Below, piece by piece: positions 25,601 to 59,488 of a stretch of 64,000 bases of DNA; the stretch's first letter is position 1, and each line of letters begins with the position of its first letter. The stretch is from Amphiduros pacificus (lineage: Eukaryota > Annelida > Polychaeta > Phyllodocida > Hesionidae), in the NCBI GenBank assembly GCA_949316495.1, contig OX439004.1, positions 37,454,561 through 37,518,560 of the forward strand, read 5' to 3'. The translations under genes and the position numbers were made by a program. The notes under the pieces were generated by a model, which saw only the letters and a program-made list of their open reading frames with translations, had not been told where the DNA came from and did no database searches.

Positions 25601-28600
25601 TTGGTTTAAGTAGTATTCCCATTAACTAGTTCCTTTATTGTTATCCTGTCTCCAGCACAGTCCAGATTATCATCCTCTTATTGAAATTTAAAATAAAAAA
25701 TTATTACGTATATGTGAAGCAGATTTTGAAATCAAGTTTATTGTGATACAAATAATTTTGAAAGAATTTCTCATGAATTCAAGATCATTTTTAATGTTGA
25801 GGTGGTTATGAAATATAGAGCTTGTTTGTAGAGTTCCTGGCATGAGATAGCAAGGCCCCAGGTCCATGGATATGACATGCAGTGTATAGCACCTATCAAC
25901 AGTTATAGCTTTGCTTCTGGGGCAGATGAGAAGGTCCTCAGAGTGTTTGAAGCCCCAAGAAATTTCATAGAGAACCTGGGAACCATCTGTCAAGTTAATG
26001 TGGAAAAAGCTCTGGTAAGATAACAGAATTGAAGTTCCGCTTTTCACAACAAAATTTTTTTTTTAGAAATAGTATATTCAAAAAAATTTAATTGTTAAAA
26101 ATAATTTGTAGATTTATTTCATCTGCATTTATTCCAATCTTCAGATTACAAATGAGTAAAATATCTTAAGATTACAATGAGTATAAAATGTCAATTTAGA
26201 AAAAAAAAGATAATGGTTTTGTTTCAGGATAATGCATCAGCCCCCCAAGGTGCAAGTGTACCAGCTCTGGGATTGTCCAACAAAGCTGTATTTGAAGATG
26301 TATCACAAAACCCCTACCAGGGCCATGATGAGGCCTTGGTGAAGTCAAATGATCAGTACATGGAGGCCTATTTCTCACCTCTGTCTCTCAAGGGTATGCT
26401 TCTCATTATTGCCTGCACTTCTCATACTAATACATGGAAACACACATTTAATTCTTAATAAAAATATGTGTTTAAAGCTACCGATAATTGTAGCACATAA
26501 CTCAAACATTGCACTGTTGATTTTGAAAAAGAAATCTAATTGCCCTATCTCTGCACATATGATTGAAAGCTACAGGGATGAATTGCACATTTCAAAATAA
26601 TTACATTTATTGACATCTGGGCAATTCCAGAAAAGAAACCTTACTGACAACTATTGACTTAATCACCCCTAGGGAGAATATTGGATCACTTTATCACCTC
26701 CTAATAAGAACCAGCTAGAATAAATGACTATTGTCCTATTTCAAATTGAGCAAGAAACTTGGTGCAAGAAACAAGAAACTTGTTTGGAGATGAATAAAAA
26801 TCCCAATATTTCAGAACCACCCACGGAAGATAACCTGATACAGAACACACTGTGGCCTGAGGTACAGAAGTTGTATGGACACGGAAATGAGATCTTTGCT
26901 GTGGCAACTCACCCAGATGGATCAGTGCTGGCTTCAGCCTGCAAGGTAAAGATGAACTACTTTCAATTCCTTGTTTGATTAATGAGTGGAAATATCTGTG
27001 ATGAAAAAAACCTATTATACAAGCACTAAATTACTGAGAGAGGAAGATATATATAAAGAACTTTAAATCAGTCACAATTCTTGCAAAGACTACCGGTAGA
27101 TCTATTTTATTTCTAACTGTTTGCTAGATTCCAATAACTAATTAAAGCATTTGATCCCTTTAAAGTAGTTCCTTGTTTATGATTTTAGGCAGCCAAAGCT
27201 GAGCATGCTGAGATCATATTATGGGACACAGAGACATGGAGAAAGATTTGCCATCTCCAGCATCATCAACTCACAGTCACACAACTCAAGTTCTCTCACC
27301 AGGGGGAGTACTTGCTATCAGTGTCCCGGGATAGAACCTGGGGCCTCTACAGACACCGGCTCCCATCACAACCTCAATCAGGTCAGTTTTTACCATTAAA
27401 CCAGAAATAATACAAAGGTACTTCTCTGATTTTTCTAAAAGGTGAATTTTAAAATTTACAATCACCTCTGACCTTACAAAACTTGACAGATTTTACAGTA
27501 ATAACTGTTATCCCCCATTATCTGCAGTTGTTTTCTTAGCAGTGATAGTGAATGATATTGAATTCAGTCATGTGGCAGACTGGATTTATTTTTGCTGGAT
27601 AAATTTCCTTAACTCTCATATTTCTTAGGTACCATGTTCATGAATGATTTGAAAGCAATATGATGATCTAATCTCTTAAAATCACTATTACGGTATATGT
27701 AATCCAGATGATTAAAATTATCTTCTTTTCAATTATGTTTATTTTAAAATAAAGATATAATGAATCAGAGACTACAGATGTTATTCTTAGATTCTTAAAA
27801 CTCCCAGTAGTTTACATTAGATACTAATTGGACCGACAAATTGGAAAGTTATATATACGGATGGTGATGTGGCCCTACTAGTGGATTCGACTTTATCTGA
27901 AGTCTCATCAGGGATTGAAAAATAAGATTTTTTTACATTAAATACTGTCTGTTACAGATGCTCTGTACAGTGGCGTGGCATTCTCAGACAAGAAGTCAGG
28001 CCTTCACAGTAGGATCATATGGGCATGCGACTGGTCCCATGATGACAAATATTTTGTGACTGTCTCCAGGGATAAGAAGGTCAGATTTAGATTGGCACTG
28101 CATAATTACTTAAATGCAATAAACAGTTTTTTTTGTGGTGATACAAATTGTTTTTATCTTATGGAAATAATATGAATAAAAATAAGGATACAATAAACAT
28201 AGTAGAAAAACAAATAAAGTAAAATGAATGCTTGATATTCAATATCCAATAAATGTAGCCCAATAACCCGACAATCATAGACTGAAATCCCAAAATTATC
28301 CACTTCTTTTCATTGCTTTGGTATATAAAGCATTCAGTCAAGCACACCAGACAAGATAACTTGCCCACGTGCATTATTGTTCTTCTATTTGTGGGGTCTT
28401 CTGGACAGCATATCTTCAATACTTTGACTCTAAAATTGGCATGATTTCAGGCTGTGATATGGAGTCAAGTTAGAAATGAGACAGCAGATTCTGGTTGCTA
28501 TGGTAACTATGGAGCATGCTCAGAAGCTCTGTCGCTGCCTGATTCCATCACTGCAGTGGCATTTGCACCCATCCAGCTGCCAGACAACAGGTTTGTGAAT

Positions 28601-29756
28601 ATGTTTTACCTCATAAGATGTTTTATATAACAAAGTTAATGGAGGGAAGGAAAAATGTGTTGAATTTGAAAATTTCAATAGTTAACTTTGAGTTATTTTT
28701 ACAGATTCATGCCTTTTGTAATAACTTTATATCTGTCAATTACTTGTGTCAAGAAAGTAACTTAAAACTTGAATATGCATGAAAATATCTTGAATATAAA
28801 AGAAAATATCTTGTGTTGCCATTCCTTAATTAAGAAATATGTGAACTTGATGCAAAATTTTAAAAAGAAGATTAAATGAGTGTAATATGTTCATCGGGTA
28901 TCATTAAATAGCAATATTGTCTCCCAGTATTTGTCAATTTCTCTTGTGAAACATTAACATCTTTTATTTTTCACATATTAGATACATAATGGCATTTGGC
29001 CTGGACAATGGTGACATCTACTTATATACATGGACAGACCAGGACAAAACCACGCAAGCTTGGACACAACAAGCATGTCTCAGGTAAGCTAGGTCACTGG
29101 ACCAACCATACAATTCACTCTCTCAAAGAGATGTACAAGGAACACAATCAACTGCATACATGTATCAACTTTTATTCTTATAGTTGTGTATCATTATCAA
29201 GGAATGAAAGTACTTTTATTCTAAAAATTGTGTATTTTTATTATGAAGGAATGGCAGTACATACATAAGAAAAGGCATGTACAGATACAACATATAATTT
29301 ATAATGGGTATTTCATTACACCAGATATTTTATTCAAACGTTAAAGATGATTTTAGTTTCAATGAACATAGAAATAATAACCACCACCTCGACAGTCCCG
29401 TGTTTCTTCCGCATGGTTTTATTTCAATGGAGTTTCATGTAGTGTCTGAAAAATTGTATATAAAACCCCTCACAAATATCTAAACAAGAATACTTCCCTG
29501 TACAAACATTTATTTTGAATTGAGAAATGTGTCTATCATAGTTTGGGAATAACATTAAAAAACACTAGTTTAGCTAATTGTTATGCATATTTTCAGCGAG
29601 GCTCACCAGTTGACCGTGAAGAAGGTGGCCTTCCGTCCTGTTGTTGGTGATCCACAGTTAAGTGAAGGAGCAGATGATAGGCTGCTGCTGGCCAGTTGTG
29701 CTGCAGACCACTCCGTCAGAATAGTCTCCATCAACTTACAAACTCTGCAGTCATAG
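16601..29756 (+). CDS. ELP2: Elongator complex protein 2 (WD40), 19 exons, complete
   Basis: Exons: 16601-16726, 22036-22117, 22490-22560, 22945-23110, 23259-23407, 23505-23571, 23827-23988, 24210-24305, 24407-24507, 24740-24859, 25296-25457, 25832-26014, 26228-26393, 26815-26945, 27189-27381, 27958-28079, 28451-28590, 28982-29083, 29597-29756. All introns are GT-AG and phases match; the CDS is 2499 nt, 832 aa, close to human ELP2 (about 826). An in-frame TAG at 16577-16579 precedes the ATG. Diagnostic stretches include [45 protein letters not shown] and [20 protein letters not shown]2 forms two WD40 propellers and scaffolds Elp1-Elp3 in Elongator, which modifies wobble uridines of tRNAs (mcm5/ncm5) in the cytoplasm. 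Intron 1 (5.3 kb) hosts an antisense LINE. The last codons and the TAG lie inside the first unit of a 39-bp minisatellite, so the C-terminal residues LQTLQS are repeat-derived or seeded the repeat. Confidence 0.96.
17867..20707 (-). CDS. LINE ORF2: endonuclease and reverse transcriptase
   Basis: The frame is open from directly after the ORF1 TAA (20707) to a stop at 17867, 946 codons. The endonuclease begins with [11 protein letters not shown] and LVCLQETWY and includes VGDFNANL and SWLDHII. The reverse transcriptase follows with [45 protein letters not shown] and the catalytic MYADDLV. The two enzymes nick the target and prime cDNA synthesis there. There is no ATG anywhere in the N-terminal endonuclease part; the first candidate starts are TTG (20626) or far downstream. 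ORF2 is in the same frame as ORF1, so expression by stop read-through or reinitiation is likely. Confidence 0.9.
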   Translation of the reverse strand, partial: FKVSSYNCRGLPKSRQGLYQRPDILEILGKNDLVCLQETWYAKNELGNINSLHENFHGIGTATKDYGDGICHGHPPGGASFLWKVELEKYIKPIDINLDWCVAIEITVEINKCVIYNVYLPYQARHNEDEYIEKLGVLKALIEEQNTTCFAIVGDFNANLRDIESSLFAGHLIEFCNENNLKISSCMMLPRDSYTFVSASWGSHSWLDHIITSSDFHDIINDVCIDYDVTDDDHIPMNMDINIQNAPDVSGVSNNVCNVKLKWDNLSHDDVNRYCLETDKLLRNVKVPVEALNCKDLNCKETSHAHDINVFYTDIIDSLKCASDNVFSTQKVKQYVNKPGWADYVAEIYKASRETRSVWLSAGQPRQGPLHSLHVKTKARFKYALRYIRSNESALRKESLAKKLSALSTNDFWKEIKLINNSRTPLPTNIEGVSGEKDIAELWKRHFSELFNCIRNVNPTYDLDLNTEYSYVAVSYEELTQAIKELALNKSCGMDGIYAEHLKYASDYLVIVLSRCLTSLFVHGFLPESMLSVVLVPVIKDKTGKITAKDNYRPIALASIVSKAVENVIFDRIELYLVTNPNQFGFKKKHGTDQGIYVLKEIIDSYRVLNGNVFVCFLDASKAFDRVNHSVLFNKLIKRGVPGYIVRILVFWYEKQKMCIRWGNTFSGCFNVSNGVRQGGILSPYLFNIYVDDLSSNLNAHNVGCSVNSRIVNHIMYADDLVIFAPSVSGFNKLLRTCECYAIKHDMLFNAKKSAIMKYLTRGLQNSVLPIFLLNGEVINVVDRYKYLGHFITNDLCDNIDIERQCRKLYAQGNMIFRKFHMCTVEVKLTLFRAYCMPMYTAHLWWSYKKTTINKLYVSYHNVFKLFLGMSKYDSTSLLCTLCDVQCCAAVIRNLVYKFICRLEKSVNAIIIDLLCTCLPYTSRIRRHWINLLYLNTVLHDHPLYG
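20708..21778 (-). CDS. LINE ORF1 (RNA-binding type protein)
   Basis: ATG at 21778 gives 356 aa ending in TAA at 20708. The N-terminal half is acidic and helical. A coiled-coil-like segment at about residues 130-175 is followed by a Gly-rich basic linker ([16 protein letters not shown]). The C-terminal region at about 255-335 starts [13 protein letters not shown] and resembles the RRM-like C-terminal domain found in ORF1 proteins of many invertebrate LINEs. Such proteins coat the element RNA. Its stop directly abuts the ORF2 frame. Confidence 0.8.
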   Translation of the reverse strand: MGDNTRNSAHVVIDELLCFITNKLDVLPPLTITQLCLSSFKEEEIVASKEALFTLCADENTSRYKKRQGADKSKHNIDDIIKLLQEKGDDVPKYVALDLGKLPPITFDSVDVSVLLNDIKKTQNEVNFLKETMQIQNDTAKETEAALASVNVRLNRVERKIDSPFEVNSQGSMLPVSMPKLAGGYAAAVASNAPRNEINMVAPFKGPRGGVSSGGGGPPRKPKGIVGTGGGSRIATVKRQRTANVFATRFDPDVTAEEMKKYLVDKLQLEIDVEAVKTKFDTYSSFHIESRCPNPEVFMDPELWPKEAFVRWWRKPRELHTVQPMARLPLQGDTAPDDTSATNNDNNDDVTHVKTL

Positions 29757-30480
29757 CAAAATGCTCTCCTTGGTTTACCAACTCTGCAGTCATAGCAAAA
29801 TGCTCTCCTCGGTTTACCAACTCGGCAGTCATAGCAAAATGCTCTCCTCGGTTTACCAACTCTGCAGTCATAGCAAAATGCTCTCCTCGGTTTACCAACT
29901 CTGCAGTCATAGCAAAATGCTCTCCTCGGTTTACCAACTCTGCAGTCATAGCAAAATGCTCTCCTCGGTTTACCAACTCTGCAGTCAAAGCAAAATGCTC
30001 TCCTCGGTTTACCAACTCTGCAGTCATAGCAAAATGCTCTCCTCGGTTTACCAACTCTGCAGTCAAAGCAAAATGCTCTCCTCGGTTTACCAACTCTGCA
30101 GTCAAAGCAAAATGCTCTCCTTGGTTTACCAACTCTGCAGTCATAGCAAAATGATCTCCTTGGTTTACCAACTCTGCAGTCATAGCAAAATGCTCTCCTC
30201 AGTTTACCAACTCTGCAGTCATAGCAAAATGCTCTCCTCGGTTTACCAACTCTGCAGTCAAAGCAAAATGCTCTCCTCGGTTTACCAACTCTGCAGTCAT
30301 AGCAAAATGCTCTCCTTGGTTTACCAACTCTGCAGTCATAGCAAAATGCTCTCCTCAGTTTACCAACTCTGCAGTCATAGCAAAATGCTCTCCTCAGTTT
30401 ACCAACTCTGCAGTCATAGCAAAATGCTCTCCTCAGTTTACCAACTCTGTACTCACAGCAAAATTCTTTGTTAGGTTTAC
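29737..30480 (+). repeat. 39-bp minisatellite seeded at the ELP2 stop codon
   Basis: About 18-19 units (CTCTGCAGTCATAGCAAAAT, then GCTCTCCTCGGTTTACCAA) run from the last ELP2 codons through the 3' UTR. The first unit contains the ELP2 stop (29754-29756). Units vary at a few positions (CATAG/CAAAG, CTTGG/CTCGG/CTCAG) and the right end is degenerate. Because 39 is divisible by 3, the array is open in several frames on both strands; those frames are not genes. An AATAAA at 30500-30505 just beyond suggests the whole array is transcribed as ELP2 3' UTR. Confidence 0.95.
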
Positions 30481-30499
30481 AAACCCCAGAGCCAAGGCA

Positions 30500-30505
30500 A
30501 ATAAA
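30500..30505 (+). other. Candidate ELP2 polyadenylation signal
   Basis: First canonical AATAAA after the ELP2 stop, immediately past the minisatellite. Use of this site would include the array in the mRNA. Confidence 0.4.
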
Positions 30506-31590
30506 GGGTCCTGTATTTTGATACTCTGCAGACCAAAGAAATATTTTGACAAACAAGAGTTCTAGCAGGAATGATTTCATAGTTCTTCTCAGTACAATCC
30601 TAGATAAAGGGGTCATAGTATATATGTATAATTACAGAAAAGTTCCTTATTTTAAATCTACAGAAAGCTGGGGAAATATTTTCTTCTTTAATAGAAGAAA
30701 CTGAAAATTAATAATGTGAATATACAAATTTTCCACTGAATTGTGTAAGTTCAGTTACAATTTTGAATTATATTTATATTGTGAATCCATTTATCAGATG
30801 ACGGGATTGTGCAGAAGGATCATGAACTAAATTTAAAACCTGTTTAGTCATTTAAAACAAATTGCATTGCTTATGCCGAATGCAGCGACAGCCAAATATC
30901 TCTCACAGCAAACTGCCATTGTGCTGCCTCAGGAGATGTTTGTTGTCAAAGGTGAATTATAATTTCCTAGATTTTCCATTTAAGGAAAGTAAAAGTCCTC
31001 TTATTTATGTAATATTGTATGGGGCTGATCATTTCTCATGATAGATATTCATATGCATGTGATGCATGACAATTTGTAAATAAAACTCTATGTATATTGC
31101 ATAAAGGTACAAATGCTTAAATAAATATCAATTAACCACAGACTCTGGTTTTTCATGTACTGATAGCCATAAAGGTTGGATGGAATATCTTCCAAATTTC
31201 TTTTTTCCCTCCAAAAATAAATTTTGTCCCCCTTGATTTTAACCCCCAAAATGGCAAGATAAATGCTTTGTATAAAATAGCTGTAGAACCGATTTCAATA
31301 GTCAATATGTCTAACATATGAGGACATTTTTTTCCCTTTAATTCAGATTTACTTTGCTTTTGGACAAATGATAAATTCTTCTAATATAAGAATTAAATTT
31401 ATAGCAAAAAATGGAAAAAGATCTTTTTTGGTTACATTTTAAGAAAAGATATGGTTTCATAGCAGCACATTTTTGACAGTGATGAAAGTCTTTCAGGAAA
31501 TAACCTGAAATCAGGTTTTTTTCTTCATATGTGAAATTCAAAATGGTCTGAACTCAATCTGAAACATCCAAACATAACCCCATGGGTTGA
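30506..31590. other. Intergenic, no gene seen
   Basis: No exon recognised. A slightly GC-richer patch near 30880-30945 does not extend as a coding frame. Confidence 0.4.
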
Positions 31591-31912
31591 TAGCTCTGCT
31601 GACTTGAATGAAAACACATGAACTGAGATTAAGTACAACAAGCAACCAGGTTATGATTTTCCATACAAGATCCCAAAGTAGGCAAGATGTTGTATTTTCT
31701 GAGGTCTAATTCTATCTATTTTCCATTAGATTCAGTTCTTTTTCCATTTTGTCATGATTTTTTCAAAAATCTAATAGCTATCACAAAGTTGTCAAGGAGG
31801 CTGCCATTTTGAATAACATAGCCAATGAGAATCAAGATAACAAGTTGGGGCCAAATTTGATATGTAACATGCATTTTGATTGGTCAAAATCATCATCTGC
31901 TCAAGTCTGCTC

Positions 31913-32370
31913 TAGTGTTCTCCAATCACCCATCGGCAAAGCCCAGATAGGTGATCTGGAGGGGTTTGTCGAACGTCCATGATCTCTACCAACTCCAACC
32001 AAAGAAAAGTTTGGTGGAGTTGATTGAGCTCTAGTGAAGTAAAAAATCGCCAGCTATAAAAACTGGTAAACCCGTTTAAACGTCAAAATTGAACCCGTTT
32101 CAACTGCCGTTAAAACGGGTTTGATTCAATTTTTGCAGCTGGCGATTATTATCAAGTATTTATATTTTCTTTATTTAATGTTATCCAAAAAATAATCAAG
32201 CTTTTTTGTGAGATTTTAGACATAATCATTACATAAAATATGAATTATCACTTAAACAGTTGGGTATTTAAAAAATCACATCTAAACGAGATTAAAACCA
32301 AAAAGCAAAAATCTCAGACCTCTCCAGATCACCTATCTGGGCTTTGCCGATGGGTGATTGGAGAACACTA
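31913..32370. mobile_element. Mutator-like MITE with 9-bp target duplication
   Basis: Terminal inverted repeats of about 52 bp begin TAGTGTTCTCCAATCACCCA and end with the inverse, with one mismatch. The direct repeat AGTCTGCTC flanks both sides (31904-31912 and 32371-32379). A 9-bp duplication with long TIRs points to the Mutator superfamily. A second inverted pair inside (ATCGCCAGCT / AGCTGGCGAT) gives it a foldback form. The element is nested in a larger Helentron-like repeat. Confidence 0.8.
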
Positions 32371-32389
32371 AGTCTGCTCCACTTTTAAT

Positions 32390-34430
32390 GGTTGTGAGAT
32401 TTTGCATGCACACAAATTTTGAATTCAAGGTCAATGTGTCAAGGACAAAGGTCACATGACTAAGAAAGTATTACGAGGCAGGGCTATGACCTAAGACATT
32501 TCTGTATACCAAGTTTTAATTTCTTCTTATAAGTGGTTGCTGAGATATGCTCCTTACAAAATTTGTGACATCAAGGTCACTGCACTAAGCTCAATGGTGA
32601 CATCACTGAGAATTTAAGGAATCTGAATCTTCAACTCTCTATCTAACTCTGTATAAAATAGTGTTGGTATATAGAAGATATGAAGTGCATTTAATTCACT
32701 TCTAATGGTTATGATGTGGCATGTTCACAAATTTTGAATTCAAGGTCAATGTGTCAAGGTCAAAGGTCACATGACTAAGAAAGTATGATGAGGCACGGCT
32801 ATGACCTAAGACATTTCTGTATTCCAAGTTTTAATTTCTTCTTATAAGTGGTTGCTGAGATATGCTCCTTACAAAATTTGTGACATCAAGGTCACTGCAC
32901 TAAGGTCAATGGTGACATCACTAAGATTTGAAGGAATCTGAATCTTCAACTCTCTATCTAACTCTGTATTAAATATGAAACAAATATTACAGGTAGTTTT
33001 GAAGGAGAAGATTTTTAAACACAGTGTTAGTATATAACAGATATGAAGTGTTTTTCATTCACTTCTGATGGTTGTGATATGGCATCTTCACAAATTTTGA
33101 ATTCAAGGTCAGTATGTCAAGGTCAAAGGTCACATGACTAAAATTGTATGACAAGGTACAGCTTTAACATAAGACATTTCTGCATACCAAGTTTTAATTT
33201 CCACTAATATGTGGTTGCTGAGATATGCTCCTTACAAAATTTGTGACCTCAAGGTCACTGCACTAAGGTCAATGGTGACATCACTGAGAATTGAAGGAAT
33301 TTAAATCTTCAACTCTCTATCTAGCGCTGTATAAAAGAGTGTTGGTATATAGAAGATATGAATTACATTTAATTCACTTCTAATTGTTATGATGTGGCAT
33401 GTTCACAAATTTTGAATTCAAGGTCAATGTGTCAAGGTCAAAGGTCACATGACTGAGAAAGTATGATGAGGCACGGCTATGACCTAAGACATTTCTGTAT
33501 TCCAAGTTTTAATTTCTTCTTATAAGTGGTTGCTGAGATATGCTCCTTACAAAATTTGTGACATCAAGGTCACTGCACTAAGGTCAATGGTGACATCACT
33601 AAGATTTGAAGGAATCTGAATCTTCAACTCTCTATCTAACTCTGTATTAAATATGAAACAAATATTACAGGTAGTTTTGAAGGAGAAGATTTTTAAACAC
33701 AGTGTTAGTATATAACAGATATGAAGTGTTTTTCATTCACTTCTGATGGTTGTGATATGGCATCTTCACAAATTTTGAATTCAAGGTCAATGTGTCAAGG
33801 TCAAAAGTCACATGACTAAAATTGTATGACGAGGCACAGCTTTAACATAAGACATTCCTGTATACCAAGATTTAATTTCTTCTTGTAAGTGGTTGCTGAG
33901 ATATGCTCCTTACAATATTTGTGACATCAAGATCACAGCATTAAGGTCAATGGTGACATCACTAAGATTTGAAGGAATCTGAATCTTCAACTCTCTATCT
34001 ACCTCTGTATTAAATATGAAACAAATATTACTGGTAGTTTTGGAGGAGAAGATTTTTAAACATAGTGTTAGTATATAACAGATATGAAGTGTTTTTTATT
34101 CACTTCTGATGGTTGTGATGTGGCATGTTCACAAATTTTGAATTCAAGGTCAATGTGTCAAGGTCAAAGGTCACATGACTAAAATTGTATGACAAGGTAC
34201 AGCTTTAACATACGACATTTCTGCATACCAAGTTTTAATATCCTGTAATAAGTGGTTGCTGAGATATGCTCAGTACAAAATTTGTGACTTGAGGTCACTG
34301 CACTAAGGTCAATGGTGACATCACTAAGATTTGAAGGAATCTGAAACTTCAACTATATATCTACCTCTATATAAAATATGAAAGATGTAGTACTGGTAGT
34401 TTTGGAGAAGAAGATTTTTAAAGAAATGTT
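32390..34430. repeat. Satellite with alternating 315/363-bp units
   Basis: Six copies are anchored by TTTTGAATTCAAGGTCA near 32421, 32736, 33099, 33414, 33777 and 34140, giving spacings of 315, 363, 315, 363 and 363 bp. The alternation implies a dimeric higher-order unit of about 678 bp. Units are rich in AAGGTCA; most contain AGGTCAAAGGTCA, a perfect DR1. Confidence 0.85.
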
Positions 34431-34924
34431 GACAGACGGACGGACAGACAGACGGACAGACATTTTCCCCCTCCTAAAGCTCTGCGAGCTAAAGTCTCAG
34501 CAGAGCTAAAAAGGACATTTCTGAAAGGGGGTAGGGGTATCTTCAGGTTAATTTTTAAGGGTTTCAGATTTTTTTCTGAATACTGACTTTCATCACTGTT
34601 TTGAGAACAAGTATGATATCAATCTGCATAAGTTGGATATGTATATTTAGCTTTGATCACTCTCTATAATCACTCTTTTTGGTTATGCCTTATAACTTGT
34701 GGTTTTGATTCGAATGTGAAGAAAGTTAAATATTTCAAAATTCCCATTTAAACTGAAAAGGAAATTAGCAGTTGAATTGTGCGCGAGATTTATCATTTAA
34801 ACTTCCAAATATTATCAATTTTGTCATAAAAACATGGGAAATATTGAAGTAAATGTCATTTTCCCATCTTCCATAACAATCTCATCCAGTGCTGTGTTAA
34901 TGGCAGCATTGGCTAAAAAGTGAC

Positions 34925-35463
34925 TTAAAGGGATTAAGCACCGATTTTGAAAAAAACTTTTAAAATTCACATATTGGTAATAAATGTATTTGTCTTTCAT
35001 GTCTATAAACTTTTTGAAAAATGCATCCCCATCATTGTCTGTAAAACCTATTTGAACATGAACCTAACATATAGGCCCCTAATGAAAGCACACTCCTTTC
35101 TTGGTGTCATTTTTATGTGGAGTGTCATCATAGAGGCACTGAAAGGTAAAATGACGTCATAAGAGCATGGCAATATGCTTATGACGTCATGAAATGTATT
35201 GTCTTTTGAATAGTACCAAAATGATGTCAAACAGTGCTACCCTACTTTGAGCCTCAATTGAGGTCAAATAAAGTTCACGCTACCCGTGTTTACCCGTCGC
35301 ATGCAGCCATGTGCTGAGAAAATCTTATACAGACTGTGCAACTTCTATGTCTTGTAGCAACTTTTCTTGTTGCTTGATGTCAGACTTTAATACGTCATGG
35401 TATTCATACGTATATATACTGTTGCAAAACCAAGTAAACAGGAATGGTGCTTAATACCTTTAA
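34925..35463. mobile_element. TTAA-flanked non-autonomous DNA transposon (MITE)
   Basis: It starts TTAAAGGGATTAAGCACC and ends GGTGCTTAATACCTTTAA, 18-bp terminal repeats with one mismatch that include the TTAA target. The middle holds a palindrome with TGACGTCATAAG and CTTATGACGTCA around 35151-35189. Size, target and paired CREs resemble the element at 10655-11269, but the sequence is otherwise different. No transposase. Confidence 0.65.
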
Positions 35464-36742
35464 CTACATGTAGACTTCTGTGTAAAAACTATACCTCATC
35501 CAATTTCAATGGAACATGTACTCATCTTGCGTTGAAAGTTATATGTTTGCAATATTTCCTGCACTGGTGTCCTAATAGTGATGTGGCAATTTATTAATGA
35601 AATAATGACATTGCACTTGGTATTTTAGCTGTCAACAACTCAAATTGTAAACTGTACCAGTTCCCCTAAATGCATTACCGTATGTTTGAAATAAAGATAT
35701 ATAACAATCAACTTTCACACAAGGATGTTTGTAAAAGTAGAAATAGGAATTTCATCAACCTTCATAAAATCTTTGGACTTAACTGGGTGCAAACAAGAAG
35801 TGTTCTTTCTTGAAGGATTTTAAAATAATTTAAATACAAATTCATGAAATTCTTTTTTGCAAATATAGTTTATTTGGTTCCAGTAACAAACCATCATTTT
35901 TCTTTATTCAGAATGTAAAAAACAATTGATAAACTACTGTCTTGTGGCATAATAATGATTATTAATGAATAACGTTCAGTTAAGAAGCCTGCAAAATGTT
36001 TTACTTCCATCAAGCACAATATTGAGTTTCATTGGTTTGGAGAAGACAATATATGGAGCATTTTCATTTTAAAAATGGCATTGCTACATTTAGATTTTTA
36101 TGATATTTATTACTAGTTTAAATGCATTGTAAATATTAAACAGATTTATGGCAGTCCAAACACTCTGTCACAGCTGTTTAAATCAGCTTTCAGTGTCTAC
36201 CCTTAATACAATATGTGCTCCTCCCGATTCCTTTACAAATATTGCCTGCATTCTGGTTATGGCAATACACAGCACACATCCTACTCTTCACCTTTGTCAA
36301 TGTTAACAAATTATCAAGCTAATACTTATGTCATATTGGCATAATTAATAGTTGCTTATTGTTGCTCATTTGAATCACAGCATGGATTTTTATTTTATTT
36401 TCTTCCATCAAATTTGAGGATTGGCAAACACCAGCATGCAATCTCAGTATCAGTATATATGTATACACATGTAAATAAATCAGTTTTATTCTGGAGACAA
36501 ATAAGAATGAGTTAAGTGAAAAAATGCTAATTTAAATAAATTAAATCATAATTGTCAATAAAAATTATGCAGAAACGTTATCTTACAATAAGATTTTTAA
36601 ACAAAACCTCAAATAATAAACTCAATTATATTTAATTAAAACAATAACAGAAAAGCAGTATTTAGTTTCACAAAGTAAATGTGATCAAGGAGAATTCACT
36701 CTGACCATATGCTTCTGATTTGCTGCGCTGACATTAAAATGA
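35464..36742. other. Intergenic and probable BARD1 3' UTR
   Basis: No exon recognised. Reverse-strand AATAAA candidates (TTTATT on the plus strand near 36390 and 36483) would suit the BARD1 3' end. Confidence 0.4.

Positions 36743-59488
<22,746 letters not shown>

Larger units (their letters stand above)
31591..34508. mobile_element. Helentron-like non-autonomous element carrying a satellite
   Basis: The left end TAGCTCTGCTGAC (31591) is matched inverted at the right end, where AGCTCTGC and GCAGAGCT form a terminal hairpin (about 34478-34508). Between them lie a nested MITE and six tandem units, ending with a GGACAGACAGAC-type simple repeat. Inverted end motifs, a 3' hairpin and an internal minisatellite are the known layout of Helentron-derived HINE elements. 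No replicase or helicase gene is present. Classification is an inference. Confidence 0.5.

Noticed and set aside
29761-30474. Plus-strand repeat frames in the same array
   Set aside because: Several frames are open at once, as expected for a 39-bp repeat; no start context or non-repeat coding part.
29603-30616. Minus-strand 337-codon frame of repeating [13 protein letters not shown] units, looking like a Cys-rich repeat protein
   Set aside because: It is the reverse of the 39-bp ELP2 minisatellite; a unit divisible by three keeps frames open, and both ends run into ELP2 exon 19 and plain sequence.
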